Below, in pieces: positions 1 to 7,250 of a DNA stretch of 13,361 bases (position 1 is the stretch's first letter; each line of letters opens with the position of its first letter). The translations under genes were made by a program, and so were the position numbers. The notes beneath the pieces are model-generated. The model saw only the letters and a program-made list of their open reading frames with translations, was not told the origin of the DNA and did no database searches. The stretch covers positions 1 to 13,361 of the forward strand of contig JAJRTM010000312.1 in NCBI GenBank assembly GCA_024278285.1. Direction: 5' to 3'. This DNA is from Planctomycetota bacterium. Its GTDB lineage: Bacteria > Planctomycetota > Planctomycetia > Planctomycetales > Planctomycetaceae.

Positions 1-710
1 CCGGGGATGAGCTTCTGAATAATTCTGGAGTCTGAAAACTGAAGCTGACCCGCCATCTTGAGATCGTCATCAAATAAATCTGTGAGTGAGATCTTACCCT
101 CCTCGGGACGCAGGCAGATTACTTGATTGTTACGCTGAAGAGATTGCTGGATCGTTAGGGTCAGTGTACGCGTTTTCTTCCACGATATTCCTTCGCCGAT
201 TAATATGATTGAATCTCGAATATCAGCGAACTCCACCTCCCTATGTATAACACGATGAGAAACATTAATTGCTGAAAAGTGTTTTCGCGTCTCTCCAGCG
301 GGATCATAAAGGATGATTTGTTTTTTTAAGTTGCTCAGTGGGTTCTCAGGAACAATTAGTAACACCCGTTGATGAACAGGCTTGGAATTGATGACGATAT
401 TGAGATTCAATTCCAGAGGAACTCCCGTTCGTGGCTTGGGGAGTTCGAGTTCAATTTCTGTTTTCGTTTTTCGATTGACGAGTAGCTTGAGAGTTCTTTG
501 ACGTGATGCAAGCACGACTTGATTCACAGAAACATGCCATTTGAAATCAACTTCACGTGATCTGGCAGTCTCAACAGTATAGAAGAGTTTGATTGTTTGA
601 TTTCCAAAAAACAGTTTTTCTTTGTTGACCGCTACGCAGCGAATATCTTCTGCATAACCCGTTGACTGCATCAGCAGACTACAAAGGCAAAAACAAATCA
701 GGTTTTTCAT
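1..710 (-). CDS. Secreted protein of unknown function, third gene of the sigma/kinase operon (partial, runs off left edge)
   Basis: An open frame of 236 codons runs leftward from ATG at 710 to the window edge without a stop. The first 21 residues (MKNLICFCLCSLLMQSTGYA) are a typical signal peptide with likely cleavage before EDIRC, so the product is exported. Residues about 22-115 alternate hydrophobic and polar positions like a beta-sandwich. Residues about 130-205 (ILYDPAGET, IILIGEG, QVICLRPEEG) look like an alpha/beta fold, perhaps glutamine-amidotransferase-like, but I see no catalytic motif and assign no function. An upstream in-frame ATG at 719 is possible. I prefer 710 because the AAGAAAG at 720-726 is then 9 bases away. 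The gene starts 22 bases after the kinase stop on the same strand, so co-transcription with the kinase is likely. A role as periplasmic partner of the kinase is inference from position only. Confidence 0.8.
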   Translation of the reverse strand, partial: MKNLICFCLCSLLMQSTGYAEDIRCVAVNKEKLFFGNQTIKLFYTVETARSREVDFKWHVSVNQVVLASRQRTLKLLVNRKTKTEIELELPKPRTGVPLELNLNIVINSKPVHQRVLLIVPENPLSNLKKQIILYDPAGETRKHFSAINVSHRVIHREVEFADIRDSIILIGEGISWKKTRTLTLTIQQSLQRNNQVICLRPEEGKISLTDLFDDDLKMAGQLQFSDSRIIQKLIP

Positions 711-732
711 CAGAAGCATCTTTCTTAAAAAG

Positions 733-3120
733 TTACTCAGATGTAAGTGCAGGCAAAATGCGAACAGCAAGATTGGCAGATGCTTTTTGAAGAGCACTTT
801 TACCAGCGATCTGCTCAGCCAGATCGATAAAGACAGAAGTCTCTCGATCCTTCACCAACACTTTGCCACTTTTTCGTTCTATGACTTCTACTTCAACCCG
901 TGCCTTAACAATAACCAGGTCACCTCTCCTGCCAACCAGTTCGCTGAACGCTTCCCCTTTGACAATCAAATCTGGTTTGGTTTTAATTTTCCCCGCCTTG
1001 TCAACAACAGTAAAGTCAGTTGCCAGGGCATATTTTGCAAACTCGGTTTCTGCAGCCGGGTCAATTGTCGGCTGTCCGATATGAATTTCAGAGATATCCA
1101 CAGAAATAATCGGCTTGTTTCGATTTTTGAGCAGTGCCTGTAATTTCTTAATACGATCTTTTTCCGGTGCAAAACTAGGGACAAGTTTGACTGACTGTTC
1201 TTTAACCAGACTAAAAACTTTTTCGCTCAGTTCTTCAGCCAGATCGGCCAGGTCATCGGAAGTTTTTCCTTTGATGCTGACACTGACAACACGCCCGGTT
1301 TCAGTGCTGAATAATTTTGACGAGAGAATCAACGTTTCGTCTAACTGAGCCAGCGATCCAGTCAACATTAACCTAGCACCAGTCAATTTACCGATTTCAA
1401 TTTGTTGGTTTTTGCTGACAACTCCCGACAGATTTAACGACTGCTCCTGCAAAACTCTTTCCAGCTCCTCACGTTCAACAAAATAGAGCTCTTCATTTTC
1501 TTCCAGACGGGCATTGACCATACTGCGAAGCCCCGCAGCGGCGTTTATTTTTGTGTTATCTTTAAATCCGAGTACCGCCAGTGGAAACGGTTGTGGTACT
1601 TTACCCTGCCTGGTACCCGCTGCTGGTTTTGCTGATTGGTGATTCTTTTTGATTGCATGATCGCCGCTCTGCTGTGAACGTTTGCCCTTATTTTTCCCAG
1701 CAGTATCTGCCTGTTGGATCGGCTGTGATGTTTTAACAGGCGTTTCCTGTACAACGCTTTCCTCTATTGACTGTTTTACCTGCCCTTTGTTGGAAATGAC
1801 ATCGGATTTTTTATTACTACTGCCTCCACTGAAAAAACTGTTGGAAGATATCAGAGCAATAAAAGAGAGCGTGATGACGCCAGGGATTAGCAATCGTGTC
1901 AACATTGATCTTTTCCTGTCGATTAAGGGATTTATTTCGATCAGTTTCGATTTGTCTGAAGGGTCGAAACTCTTTGTCTGTGAAGTCACAACTTCAATCT
2001 CATCCAGCGAATGCGAATCACAATAAGGCTGTATCAGTTCTGCAAGTTTCGAAGCGGTTTGTATTCTCTCATCAGGATTTTTATTCAACAATCGTTCAAT
2101 AATTTCAATAAGACCTGCAGGAGCATTCTCCAGACGGGAAGCAATTGGGACAGATGCAGCAGATGAGATTTCATGCAAGAGCTTGATTAACGAATCGTAT
2201 TGCCTGCCATCATACACGGGTGAGCCGGATAACATCTTGAAGAGTGTTGCTCCCAGTGCGTAAAGATCTGAGCGATAATCGACCTGCAAGGAGGGATCAA
2301 TCTGTTCTGGCGATGTATAGTTGATCGTCCCAACATATTGCCCAGATTGAGTAATTTCATCGTTCCTGTTTTCATCCACGAGACGAGCCAGCCCCATGTC
2401 CAGAATTTTTACGACACCATCTCGTGTTAGAAACAGATTGGACGGTTTGATATCTCGATGAATAATTCCCGCATTGTGAGCATGCTGAATCCCCATCGCG
2501 GCCTGTCGAATAATTTCACACGCCGAGGCAACCGAAAGCGTTCCTTGCTTATTCAGAATTTCCCCGATATCTTTTCCCTCAAGCAATTCCATTGCAAGAA
2601 ACAGAAGCCCTTCCGATTCCCCAGCATCAAAGGCCTGCACAATGTTAGGATGCATCAGTTGCCCATTAAGCTGCATTTCTCTCTGAAATCGTTTTCGGGA
2701 AATCAGGTGTTCGCTAAACTCAGAAGAAATGACTTTCAACGCAACTCGCCTCTGCAGGTGCTCGTGATACGCTGCATAGACCTGCCCCATTCCGCCTCGA
2801 CCGATGAGTCCTTCAACCCGAAAAACTCCAACACGAGTTCCAGAAGGTAAGATCGGTTCAGATCGTTTATTGCCCGAACCACTTGCTTCTTTCTTAATTA
2901 TTTTCAACACAGCATGCAGTGCATCTTCTTCTTCAAATTCAATCTGCGTTTCGCTCGACTTAAGGGTAACGGTGCACTCAGAATCCAGTTTATCAATCAC
3001 CTGTTCACAATGGCGACACTGTTCAACATGCTCTGAAATCTCGTCGATCTGCTCATCGTGTAATTCACCCAAAAGAAATGCTTTCAGTTGATTCGATTCC
3101 GGGCAGTTTAGATTTTCCAT
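733..3120 (-). CDS. Transmembrane Ser/Thr protein kinase with N-terminal anti-sigma-like zinc motif and C-terminal CsgG/FlgO-like domain
   Basis: Seen in the 795-residue product: Cys6 and a His31-xxx-Cys35-xx-Cys38 cluster resembling zinc-binding anti-sigma (zf-HC2) domains. A complete Hanks-type kinase domain spans about 99-365: glycine loop G107-RGGM-G112, Lys129 in VALK, Glu148, HRDIKPSN at 221-228, DMG at 241-243 (DFG variant common in planctomycetes) and SPEQ at 270-273. One membrane segment lies at about 408-425. A charged, low-complexity linker (435-508) follows, then a stretch at about 511-617 (LAVLGF, FVEREELERVLQEQ, GARLMLTGSL) resembling the CsgG/FlgO lipoprotein fold. A last alpha/beta region covers 650-790. 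The kinase domain should be cytoplasmic and the C-terminus extracytoplasmic. The ATG at 3120 has GAGAAAG upstream. It sits 205 bases downstream of the sigma gene, a pairing known in planctomycetes. Likely role: sensing and phosphorylation controlling the sigma factor (inference). Confidence 0.93.
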   Translation of the reverse strand: MENLNCPESNQLKAFLLGELHDEQIDEISEHVEQCRHCEQVIDKLDSECTVTLKSSETQIEFEEEDALHAVLKIIKKEASGSGNKRSEPILPSGTRVGVFRVEGLIGRGGMGQVYAAYHEHLQRRVALKVISSEFSEHLISRKRFQREMQLNGQLMHPNIVQAFDAGESEGLLFLAMELLEGKDIGEILNKQGTLSVASACEIIRQAAMGIQHAHNAGIIHRDIKPSNLFLTRDGVVKILDMGLARLVDENRNDEITQSGQYVGTINYTSPEQIDPSLQVDYRSDLYALGATLFKMLSGSPVYDGRQYDSLIKLLHEISSAASVPIASRLENAPAGLIEIIERLLNKNPDERIQTASKLAELIQPYCDSHSLDEIEVVTSQTKSFDPSDKSKLIEINPLIDRKRSMLTRLLIPGVITLSFIALISSNSFFSGGSSNKKSDVISNKGQVKQSIEESVVQETPVKTSQPIQQADTAGKNKGKRSQQSGDHAIKKNHQSAKPAAGTRQGKVPQPFPLAVLGFKDNTKINAAAGLRSMVNARLEENEELYFVEREELERVLQEQSLNLSGVVSKNQQIEIGKLTGARLMLTGSLAQLDETLILSSKLFSTETGRVVSVSIKGKTSDDLADLAEELSEKVFSLVKEQSVKLVPSFAPEKDRIKKLQALLKNRNKPIISVDISEIHIGQPTIDPAAETEFAKYALATDFTVVDKAGKIKTKPDLIVKGEAFSELVGRRGDLVIVKARVEVEVIERKSGKVLVKDRETSVFIDLAEQIAGKSALQKASANLAVRILPALTSE

Positions 3121-3272
3121 TTTTCTTTCTCAAATAAGCTTGTCTTGCCGAAATCACCCAATAAAAATGAAGAGTACGACATTACACCACTTCCCCTACC
3201 TTATATAACGTCCCCCTGTGCCTCGAAAATCAGAATTCGCATAACCATTGTGCGTGAAGTCATTTATACCAA

Positions 3273-3290
3273 GCGGAGCTGAAAGCTCGC
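3273..3290 (-). other. Small hairpin between sigma factor and kinase genes
   Basis: GAGCT-GAA-AGCTC forms a 5-bp stem extended by GC/GC across one bulged G. It lies 36 bases past the sigma factor stop in the 205-base gap before the kinase. No T-run follows on the minus strand, so it is not a convincing terminator. It could attenuate transcription or set an mRNA end between the two genes. No clear promoter was found in the gap. Confidence 0.3.
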
Positions 3291-3325
3291 AGGAGACTTT
3301 TCTATAGGAAGTATGATATCGCAGC

Positions 3326-3955
3326 TCAAAAGCAATCGCCGATTTCCTGCCTCAGCCGGGAAAGAACTCTCGCTTTGGCCTTCCGTACTGCGTTAGGGGT
3401 TATTCCCAGTTCGTCAGCAGCTTCTCGTGACGAGTACCCCTGCAATGCAGTCAGTAGAAAAGATTTCCAGGTCTGTTTTTCGAAATCGTTGCGAATGACA
3501 TCCAGTGCTCGTTCGATAAGTCCACCTGTATCGGAAGTAGATTCCAGAAGATCTTCATCCGAGAATGGAATATTCTGCATTAAAGTTGCAGCATCGCTAC
3601 CACCTTGTGCAACAGCGACCTGTTGGCGTCTAAAATAATCGCGAAGTTGGTTAAGCGTGATTATTCTGAGCCAGGCGCGAAAACTGTCCCCAGGATTCTT
3701 TTTCTCGAATCTGTTCACCCCATTGTGAACGGAACAATAAACATTCTGCACAATATCAGCAGCATCCTCTGCCCTCAGACCACTTCGCCGGCACCACGAA
3801 TAAATCAAAGGTCCATAAAGATCAACAAGTTTGCCCCAGGCTTGTTCATCGCGGCAGCGAACTCGCTCGATCAAACCAGCTGATGTCGACCCGGTATCCT
3901 GAAATCGCTTCATGGGTATTTTGCCAGGTTCGGAATAATGAATAGGAATATTCAC
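3326..3955 (-). CDS. ECF-type RNA polymerase sigma factor
   Basis: The 209-residue product has the two-domain layout of extracytoplasmic function sigma factors. Region 2 covers about 27-112, with AEDAADIVQNVYCSV (region 2.2 core binding) and FRAWLRIITLNQLRDYFRRQ (2.3-2.4, -10 recognition). A linker spans about 113-145. Region 4 covers about 146-205, with a helix-turn-helix at SREAADELGITPNAVRKAKARV (-35 recognition). There is no region 1.1 or 3. The longest start is a GTG at 3955 with no obvious Shine-Dalgarno. An ATG at 3913 (MKRFQD, residue 15) would leave region 2 intact and is a good alternative. It is the first gene of a minus-strand cluster with the kinase and the secreted protein. ECF factors linked to Ser/Thr kinases are a recognised planctomycete arrangement, so control by the neighbouring kinase is the natural hypothesis. 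No autoregulatory promoter could be defined. Confidence 0.93.
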   Translation of the reverse strand: MNIPIHYSEPGKIPMKRFQDTGSTSAGLIERVRCRDEQAWGKLVDLYGPLIYSWCRRSGLRAEDAADIVQNVYCSVHNGVNRFEKKNPGDSFRAWLRIITLNQLRDYFRRQQVAVAQGGSDAATLMQNIPFSDEDLLESTSDTGGLIERALDVIRNDFEKQTWKSFLLTALQGYSSREAADELGITPNAVRKAKARVLSRLRQEIGDCF

Positions 3956-4032
3956 CCAAAGTAAAACAGCAATGCAATATAATCAAGTCATTCCTGTTCA
4001 AACATGCTGGATTACTAACGGGCAATTACTTC

Positions 4033-4263
4033 TCATATTACGAATATTCCCTCGAATACAAGATAGTGCTTACGGCGGTCAGAATGAATAAGCGGTGTTG
4101 CTAGTCGAGTTTCGTTATTTGCATTGGCATCTAGAACATACTCACCTGTCACCACAGCGATATTATTACTCAGTATAACCATGTTGGCGATGTTATCGAG
4201 GACGTGGGTGGTGATACCAAAATTCAGTAGATTCTCAAACAGGATGTTTAGTAACTCGCCACT
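4033..4263 (-). pseudogene. Possible decayed gene fragment, 76 codons, no initial start
   Basis: On the minus strand this frame is open for 76 codons before TGA at 4035-4033. It reads like real protein, for example NIAVVTGEYVLDANANNETR followed by HSDRRKHYLVFEGIFVI. The only ATG is internal (4182-4180). I do not recognise a family. Either it is the C-terminal remnant of a lost gene or a chance open frame. It lies upstream of the sigma factor on the same strand and its 5' side overlaps another short frame (4235-4354). Confidence 0.25.
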
Positions 4264-4354
4264 TTAAACCAGTCATCAGTTGAAAAAATTGTAATCCTTT
4301 AGCGTTTCGAACGCCGTGGTACGCTGATGATTCATCTTTTGTAACTGAATTCAT
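4235..4354 (-). CDS. Possible 39-residue small protein
   Basis: ATG at 4354 opens a 39-codon frame ending in TGA at 4237-4235. An AGGA lies ten bases upstream of the ATG on the minus strand. The product (MNSVTKDESSAYHGVRNAKG, then a basic second half) has no signal peptide or membrane segment and no family I can name. It overlaps the 5' part of the open frame at 4033-4263 in another frame, so the two could be pieces of one frameshifted gene. Equally both may be chance. Confidence 0.15.
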   Translation of the reverse strand: MNSVTKDESSAYHGVRNAKGLQFFQLMTGLKWRVTKHPV

Positions 4355-4847
4355 CGTGAGAGTATCCTAATTAGCGAAAGTTAATTTCACCCTGAGTGAG
4401 CTGGGTATCATTGTATAACAAGAAGAATATTACTGCGTCCCTGATGTGCTTATCTGGCATTGATCATGAGTAACGTGTAATCAATTGCCTGGGAAATTAT
4501 AGTGTTGAAAGGGCGAATTGTGTAGCGTTGGTTCTGGAGGTATTCCTGCGAAGGTGAGGAACATACAAGATTAACAATAGAATTCGGTCCAGGGAAATTG
4601 CATGAAAAAAGTCTTATTTTCCTGCGAGAATATCTTCCATCAGGTCGGAATTCGAGAATCTTCGTCAGGCTCGCGAGTTAACTTGCATCTGGCGCGAGGA
4701 ATAAAACCATTATCACCCGCACAGTTCACTGGGCTACCAAACGCCGCACGAGTTTGCATTGGGTCAAACTTTAGTTCAAGCTCGACAAACGGGGGCCGCC
4801 CCGAAAAGAAACCGGAAAACCGAATGAAAATTACCCAACCGGAACTC

Positions 4848-4979
4848 TCATAATCCCTGGTACATAAAATGGGGACAGACCACTCCTTCAACCTGGTTGG
4901 TGGTCATCTGGGCGATACACTTTTCATCCAACTTGCCACTCACCGCCCGGCGCGACGCTTTCTGGCCGTTGTTTAAAAA
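4848..4979 (-). pseudogene. Short open remnant overlapping a REP-like inverted repeat
   Basis: Between TGA at 4982-4980 and TGA at 4850-4848 the minus strand is open for 43 codons. The product begins FLNNGQKASRRAVSGKLDEK and ends in VVCPHFMYQGL. There is no start codon at the 5' end. The sequence behind the C-terminal residues is GTGGTCTGTCCCCATTTTATG in minus orientation. I recall this kind of string from repeats near REP-associated (IS200-like) transposases, from memory and not checked. It is probably a mobile-element remnant. Confidence 0.25.
4878..4905. repeat. REP-like imperfect palindrome
   Basis: GACCAC (4878-4883) pairs perfectly with GTGGTC (4900-4905). Inside it CAAC/GTTG (4889-4892 and 4896-4899) forms a second stem with a three-base loop. 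The five bases 4884-4888 remain as a one-sided bulge. GGGGACA precedes it. A stem with an asymmetric bulge next to a GGGGACAGACCAC string resembles REP elements mobilised by RAYT transposases. No RAYT gene is present in the window. Confidence 0.4.
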
Positions 4980-4994
4980 TCAGGAATACGTATA

Positions 4995-5014
4995 CTAAAA
5001 GCCACTTCTTTTAG
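4995..5014. repeat. Perfect 7-bp hairpin
   Basis: CTAAAAG, six-base loop CCACTT, CTTTTAG. The stem is A/T-rich with no T-run after it on either strand, so a terminator role is not supported. Confidence 0.45.
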
Positions 5015-5078
5015 GCCAGTTCGGGGTAGGTGAATACTGGGGTATACTCTGGAAATTGGTGATTTTTGCCAAAGCAGA

Positions 5079-5094
5079 GGTAGTAGAAACTACC
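5079..5094. repeat. Perfect 6-bp hairpin with tetraloop
   Basis: GGTAGT, loop AGAA, ACTACC, followed by GGTATAAAAAA. It lies 65 bases after the hairpin at 4995. No neighbouring gene end explains either hairpin. Confidence 0.35.
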
Positions 5095-5177
5095 GGTATA
5101 AAAAATGAGGTCTGTGAGAGCGGGGAGAGACCATTTACGATTAGAAAGCCTGGCTTGACGCCCTTCAATCGGCCTTG

Positions 5178-5408
5178 ATGAAGTCTTGCCTGTTCTGTTT
5201 TTTTATTAATATCCCTGAAAATAAAGGGTGAAATGATATTTCTGCTGACGGTGAATTTCCTGGGAGCATCATCTTCTCCGATATCGCTGGGCCTCTTTTA
5301 AAAACGAAATTCAAATTTAACGAAACTCCTTTCCAATTAGCAACGGGGCAGATTGCAGGCAGGTTTGTTCGTATTCAGGCATTAAACGAGCAACTGTTTT
5401 ACCGCTGA
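5178..5408 (+). pseudogene. Possible remnant of a secreted-protein gene with an internal TGA
   Basis: ATG at 5178 starts MKSCLFCFFINIPENKG, which is signal-peptide-like, then meets TGA at 5229-5231. The same frame stays open for 58 more codons to TGA at 5406-5408. This second part contains SADGEFPGSIIFSDIAGP and ends TGQIAGRFVRIQALNEQLFYR. The GRFVRIQ string resembles the RYVRIQ strand common in F5/8 type C (discoidin-like) carbohydrate-binding domains. That similarity is weak and from memory. No ribosome binding site is evident. A truncated, mutated secreted protein gene is one reading; chance is another. Confidence 0.25.
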
Positions 5409-6007
5409 GAGGGGTAGTAAACATACTCAAAATGGTTTCTACAGGGGGGGGATCTACGGGGATATGTCCACTAGACGCCCTCGTGCAAAGACAGGTCTAT
5501 TAGACGATAATGCAATGATTACCGTATGATAAATAGTAGTTGAATCGAGAATGATTCGGGGGTGCTGATCGCCCCGGGATAAGATGATCACGTGAAGCAC
5601 TGGCCCGGTCGCTGAGGGGGGCGTTGATACTCTGCAATTGTAACTGCTGGCAGGTAGATGCAGGCGAATAAGGCCTGAAATAGAGCGAAATAACTATGCA
5701 TGGGCATCAAATCGTTCCGCTTGTTTTTCCCTTCGAGTTTTCCGCCTGGTGAAGAGTTCTGGGGTTGCTGCGTCATTCTACTTAAGTATTCTGACCACGA
5801 CATGAGAGTTTGTGTATTCCGCTTTTTGTCGTTGATTTCTCCTGAATCTGATTGTGAAATTGTCCTGCAAAACTCTCTTGTTTGTTGACGTTTGTCCCGT
5901 GTTTTTATTGAAAGGGGGGTTTTCTTTTTGTAATACATTCCGGTAACCTCATTTGCTCAGCTTCCTCGCAAATGGCGGGTACTCGCACCAGCGTGTAAAC
6001 TGTAAAC

Positions 6008-6027
6008 TACCCCTCTCGGGGGGGGTA
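6008..6027. repeat. Hairpin with G8 run upstream of the YhcG-like gene
   Basis: TACCCC (6008-6013) can pair with GGGGTA (6022-6027) around an eight-base loop that belongs partly to a run of eight G (6018-6025). It begins right after a tandem TGTAAAC pair (5994-6007). It lies about 107 bases before the ATG at 6134 and may be in the leader of that gene. No function can be assigned. Confidence 0.3.
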
Positions 6028-6133
6028 TCAATAGGAAGGCAACAGTGCTCGCCTTAGCCCCACAGGCGGTGAGTGCAGATCGATATGGCGGGCAACTTTA
6101 TTTGTGAAGAACAAAAAGGCTTCGAAATAGATC

Positions 6134-6763
6134 ATGACGAACCATTCCGCTAAACGCAGGCAAATTGAACAGGCAATTACAACAATCGAGTCAAAGTATA
6201 AAATCGGCAAATTGATTCTGGAACAATGCGGTCCCCAGTCACTTCGAGGCGAGATTGTCAGACTGGCAGAAAAATATAAACTCAATCGTGATATGGCTCA
6301 GAAATTACGTGCGATGGCTATGCGAGGGACCGGCTACACCAATAAAGAGCTTGATGGATGGTATTGCCGGTTTCGTAAAGCCGAATTTGCCCTTACGATC
6401 AGCCATTTTATCAAGCTTGTCAGTGTGCCCAAAGGGAGGGTCCGGGATGATCTGACCAGGCAGGCCATCAAAAACCGCTGGAGCAGTCACAGGCTTCAGT
6501 CTGAAATTGTTAAACGACTTGGCCGCAGGCAAACGGGTGGAAGAAAGCCTGTGGTTGTCATCGGCGAGCATTTCGAAGATGAATTAAGCCGAACGCTCTG
6601 GTCGTGGAATCGAAGGTTAAAGAGCCATCTGGAGGCAATTGAAGCCATCAGAAAAACCAATTTGTCAGCCCAGGCAGCTCACCTCCCGGTCAGTGACGAA
6701 TTAGTGAAAGAAATGAAATCACTGCAGAAAAAAATCAATAAACTGCACGATTCGCTGACGTAA
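6134..6763 (+). CDS. YhcG N-domain-like (DUF1016_N-like) protein, stand-alone
   Basis: A 209-residue basic, helical protein. Residues about 21-132 follow the pattern of the N-terminal domain of YhcG/DUF1016 proteins: YKIGKLILE at 22-30, LAEKYKLNRDMAQKLR at 44-59, GTGYTNKELDGWYCRF at 65-80, LTISHFIKLVSVPKGRVR at 87-104 and NRWSSHRLQSEIVKRLGRR at 114-132. In YhcG proteins this domain precedes a PDDEXK-type nuclease domain, which is absent here. Residues 187-208 form a short heptad-like coiled coil. The basic surface and helical layout suggest DNA binding or assembly (inference). The ATG lacks a clear Shine-Dalgarno; there is no in-frame alternative with a better one nearby. It lies in an accessory region with the hypothetical at 7251 and an IS remnant. 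Family assignment rests on motif pattern only. Confidence 0.82.
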   Translation: MTNHSAKRRQIEQAITTIESKYKIGKLILEQCGPQSLRGEIVRLAEKYKLNRDMAQKLRAMAMRGTGYTNKELDGWYCRFRKAEFALTISHFIKLVSVPKGRVRDDLTRQAIKNRWSSHRLQSEIVKRLGRRQTGGRKPVVVIGEHFEDELSRTLWSWNRRLKSHLEAIEAIRKTNLSAQAAHLPVSDELVKEMKSLQKKINKLHDSLT

Positions 6764-7061
6764 AATCGCCAGCAGTCAACAGAGGCGAACTGAAGAACGT
6801 TATCTCCATCTGAAAAAAGCGGCGAAACGAGGAGTCGCGTTCATTGCAAATACCCAAGGCATTCATATTGGGAACAGCGTTCAGAGCAAGCCGACTGTGT
6901 CAGCGGAAGCAGAGAGGACTGTTTTTGAAAGAGGGGTTTTGCTGAATGTAGTACACCATATTACTTTAAGCCCGCTGGGAGAACAGGAATTTCGGCATGG
7001 TCTCTGCGCCACCTGGCATGATGTTTTCTGGTCGTTGTTTATAGATGGCGATGTGAATTAG
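6759..7061 (+). pseudogene. Startless 100-codon open frame after the YhcG-like gene
   Basis: From just after an overlapping TGA (6756-6758) this frame is open for 100 codons to TAG at 7059-7061. It has no ATG, GTG or TTG in its first part. It reads KIASSQQRRTEERYLHLKKA, then KRGVAFIANTQGIHIGN, and becomes less protein-like after about residue 60. It begins where the YhcG-like gene ends but in another frame, so it could be a frameshifted former C-terminal extension of that gene. It may also be chance. The remaining gap to 7250 shows nothing I can support. Confidence 0.22.
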
Positions 7062-7234
7062 TCGTGCCGAAAATCACTTGCCCGGTATGGTTGCTAAGGC
7101 GATCAAAAAAAACTGCCACGTCGGATGTTTTTAGCCAAATTCTATTGCGCTGGCAGGTCGATACTGCTATCATGACATTAAAATCCGGAATTTAAGATGT
7201 TGGTTGTTTACATTCCATCAGAACAAATCGTAAC

Positions 7235-7239
7235 AGGAG
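7235..7239 (+). promoter_or_regulatory. Shine-Dalgarno that decides the start of the 196-residue gene
   Basis: AGGAG ends eight bases before a GTG (7248) and eleven before an ATG (7251), both in frame. The upstream in-frame ATG at 7197 has no such site, so translation should begin at 7248 or 7251. Confidence 0.65.
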
Positions 7240-7250
7240 TACTAAAAGTG

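Larger units (their letters stand above)
3956..6133. other. Long region without a convincing intact gene; decayed sequence and hairpins
   Basis: About 2.2 kb between the divergent sigma factor gene and the YhcG-like gene. All six frames are frequently stopped. The longest ATG-started frames are 83 codons on the plus strand (4602-4853), 83 on the minus strand (4640-4891) and 116 on the minus strand (5588-5938). They overlap other frames, have unconvincing composition and match no family I know. The 4602 frame has AGGG seven bases upstream of its ATG, but its antisense frame is equally open. Short stretches that read more like protein are listed separately (4033-4263, 4235-4354, 4848-4979, 5178-5408). 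Perfect hairpins occur at 4995-5014 and 5079-5094. Runs of six to eight G occur at 5444, 5616, 5914 and 6018. A tandem TGTAAAC pair is at 5994-6007. No tRNA or rRNA was seen. Confidence 0.6.

Noticed and set aside
3976..4001. Promoter for the sigma factor (TTGAAC and TATATT on the minus strand)
   Set aside because: The spacer is only 14 bases, too short for a normal housekeeping promoter, and the box matches are weak.
4602..4853. Plus-strand 83-codon frame with AGGG seven bases before its ATG
   Set aside because: The composition (Ser/Pro/Asn-rich, no recognisable motif) and an equally long antisense frame suggest chance or a non-coding repeat; no family recognised.
4640..4891. Minus-strand 83-codon frame (MKEWSVPILC...)
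   Set aside because: It overlaps the frame above and the REP-like repeat, and has no ribosome site or known family.
5588..5938. Minus-strand 116-codon frame with a hydrophobic stretch near its end
   Set aside because: The N-terminal half is low-quality, charged sequence and the hydrophobic part is C-terminal, not a signal peptide. No family recognised and no good ribosome site.
3956..6133. CRISPR array, tRNA or integron attC sites in the long gene-poor region
   Set aside because: No regularly spaced repeats, cloverleaf or paired attC core sites could be found by eye.
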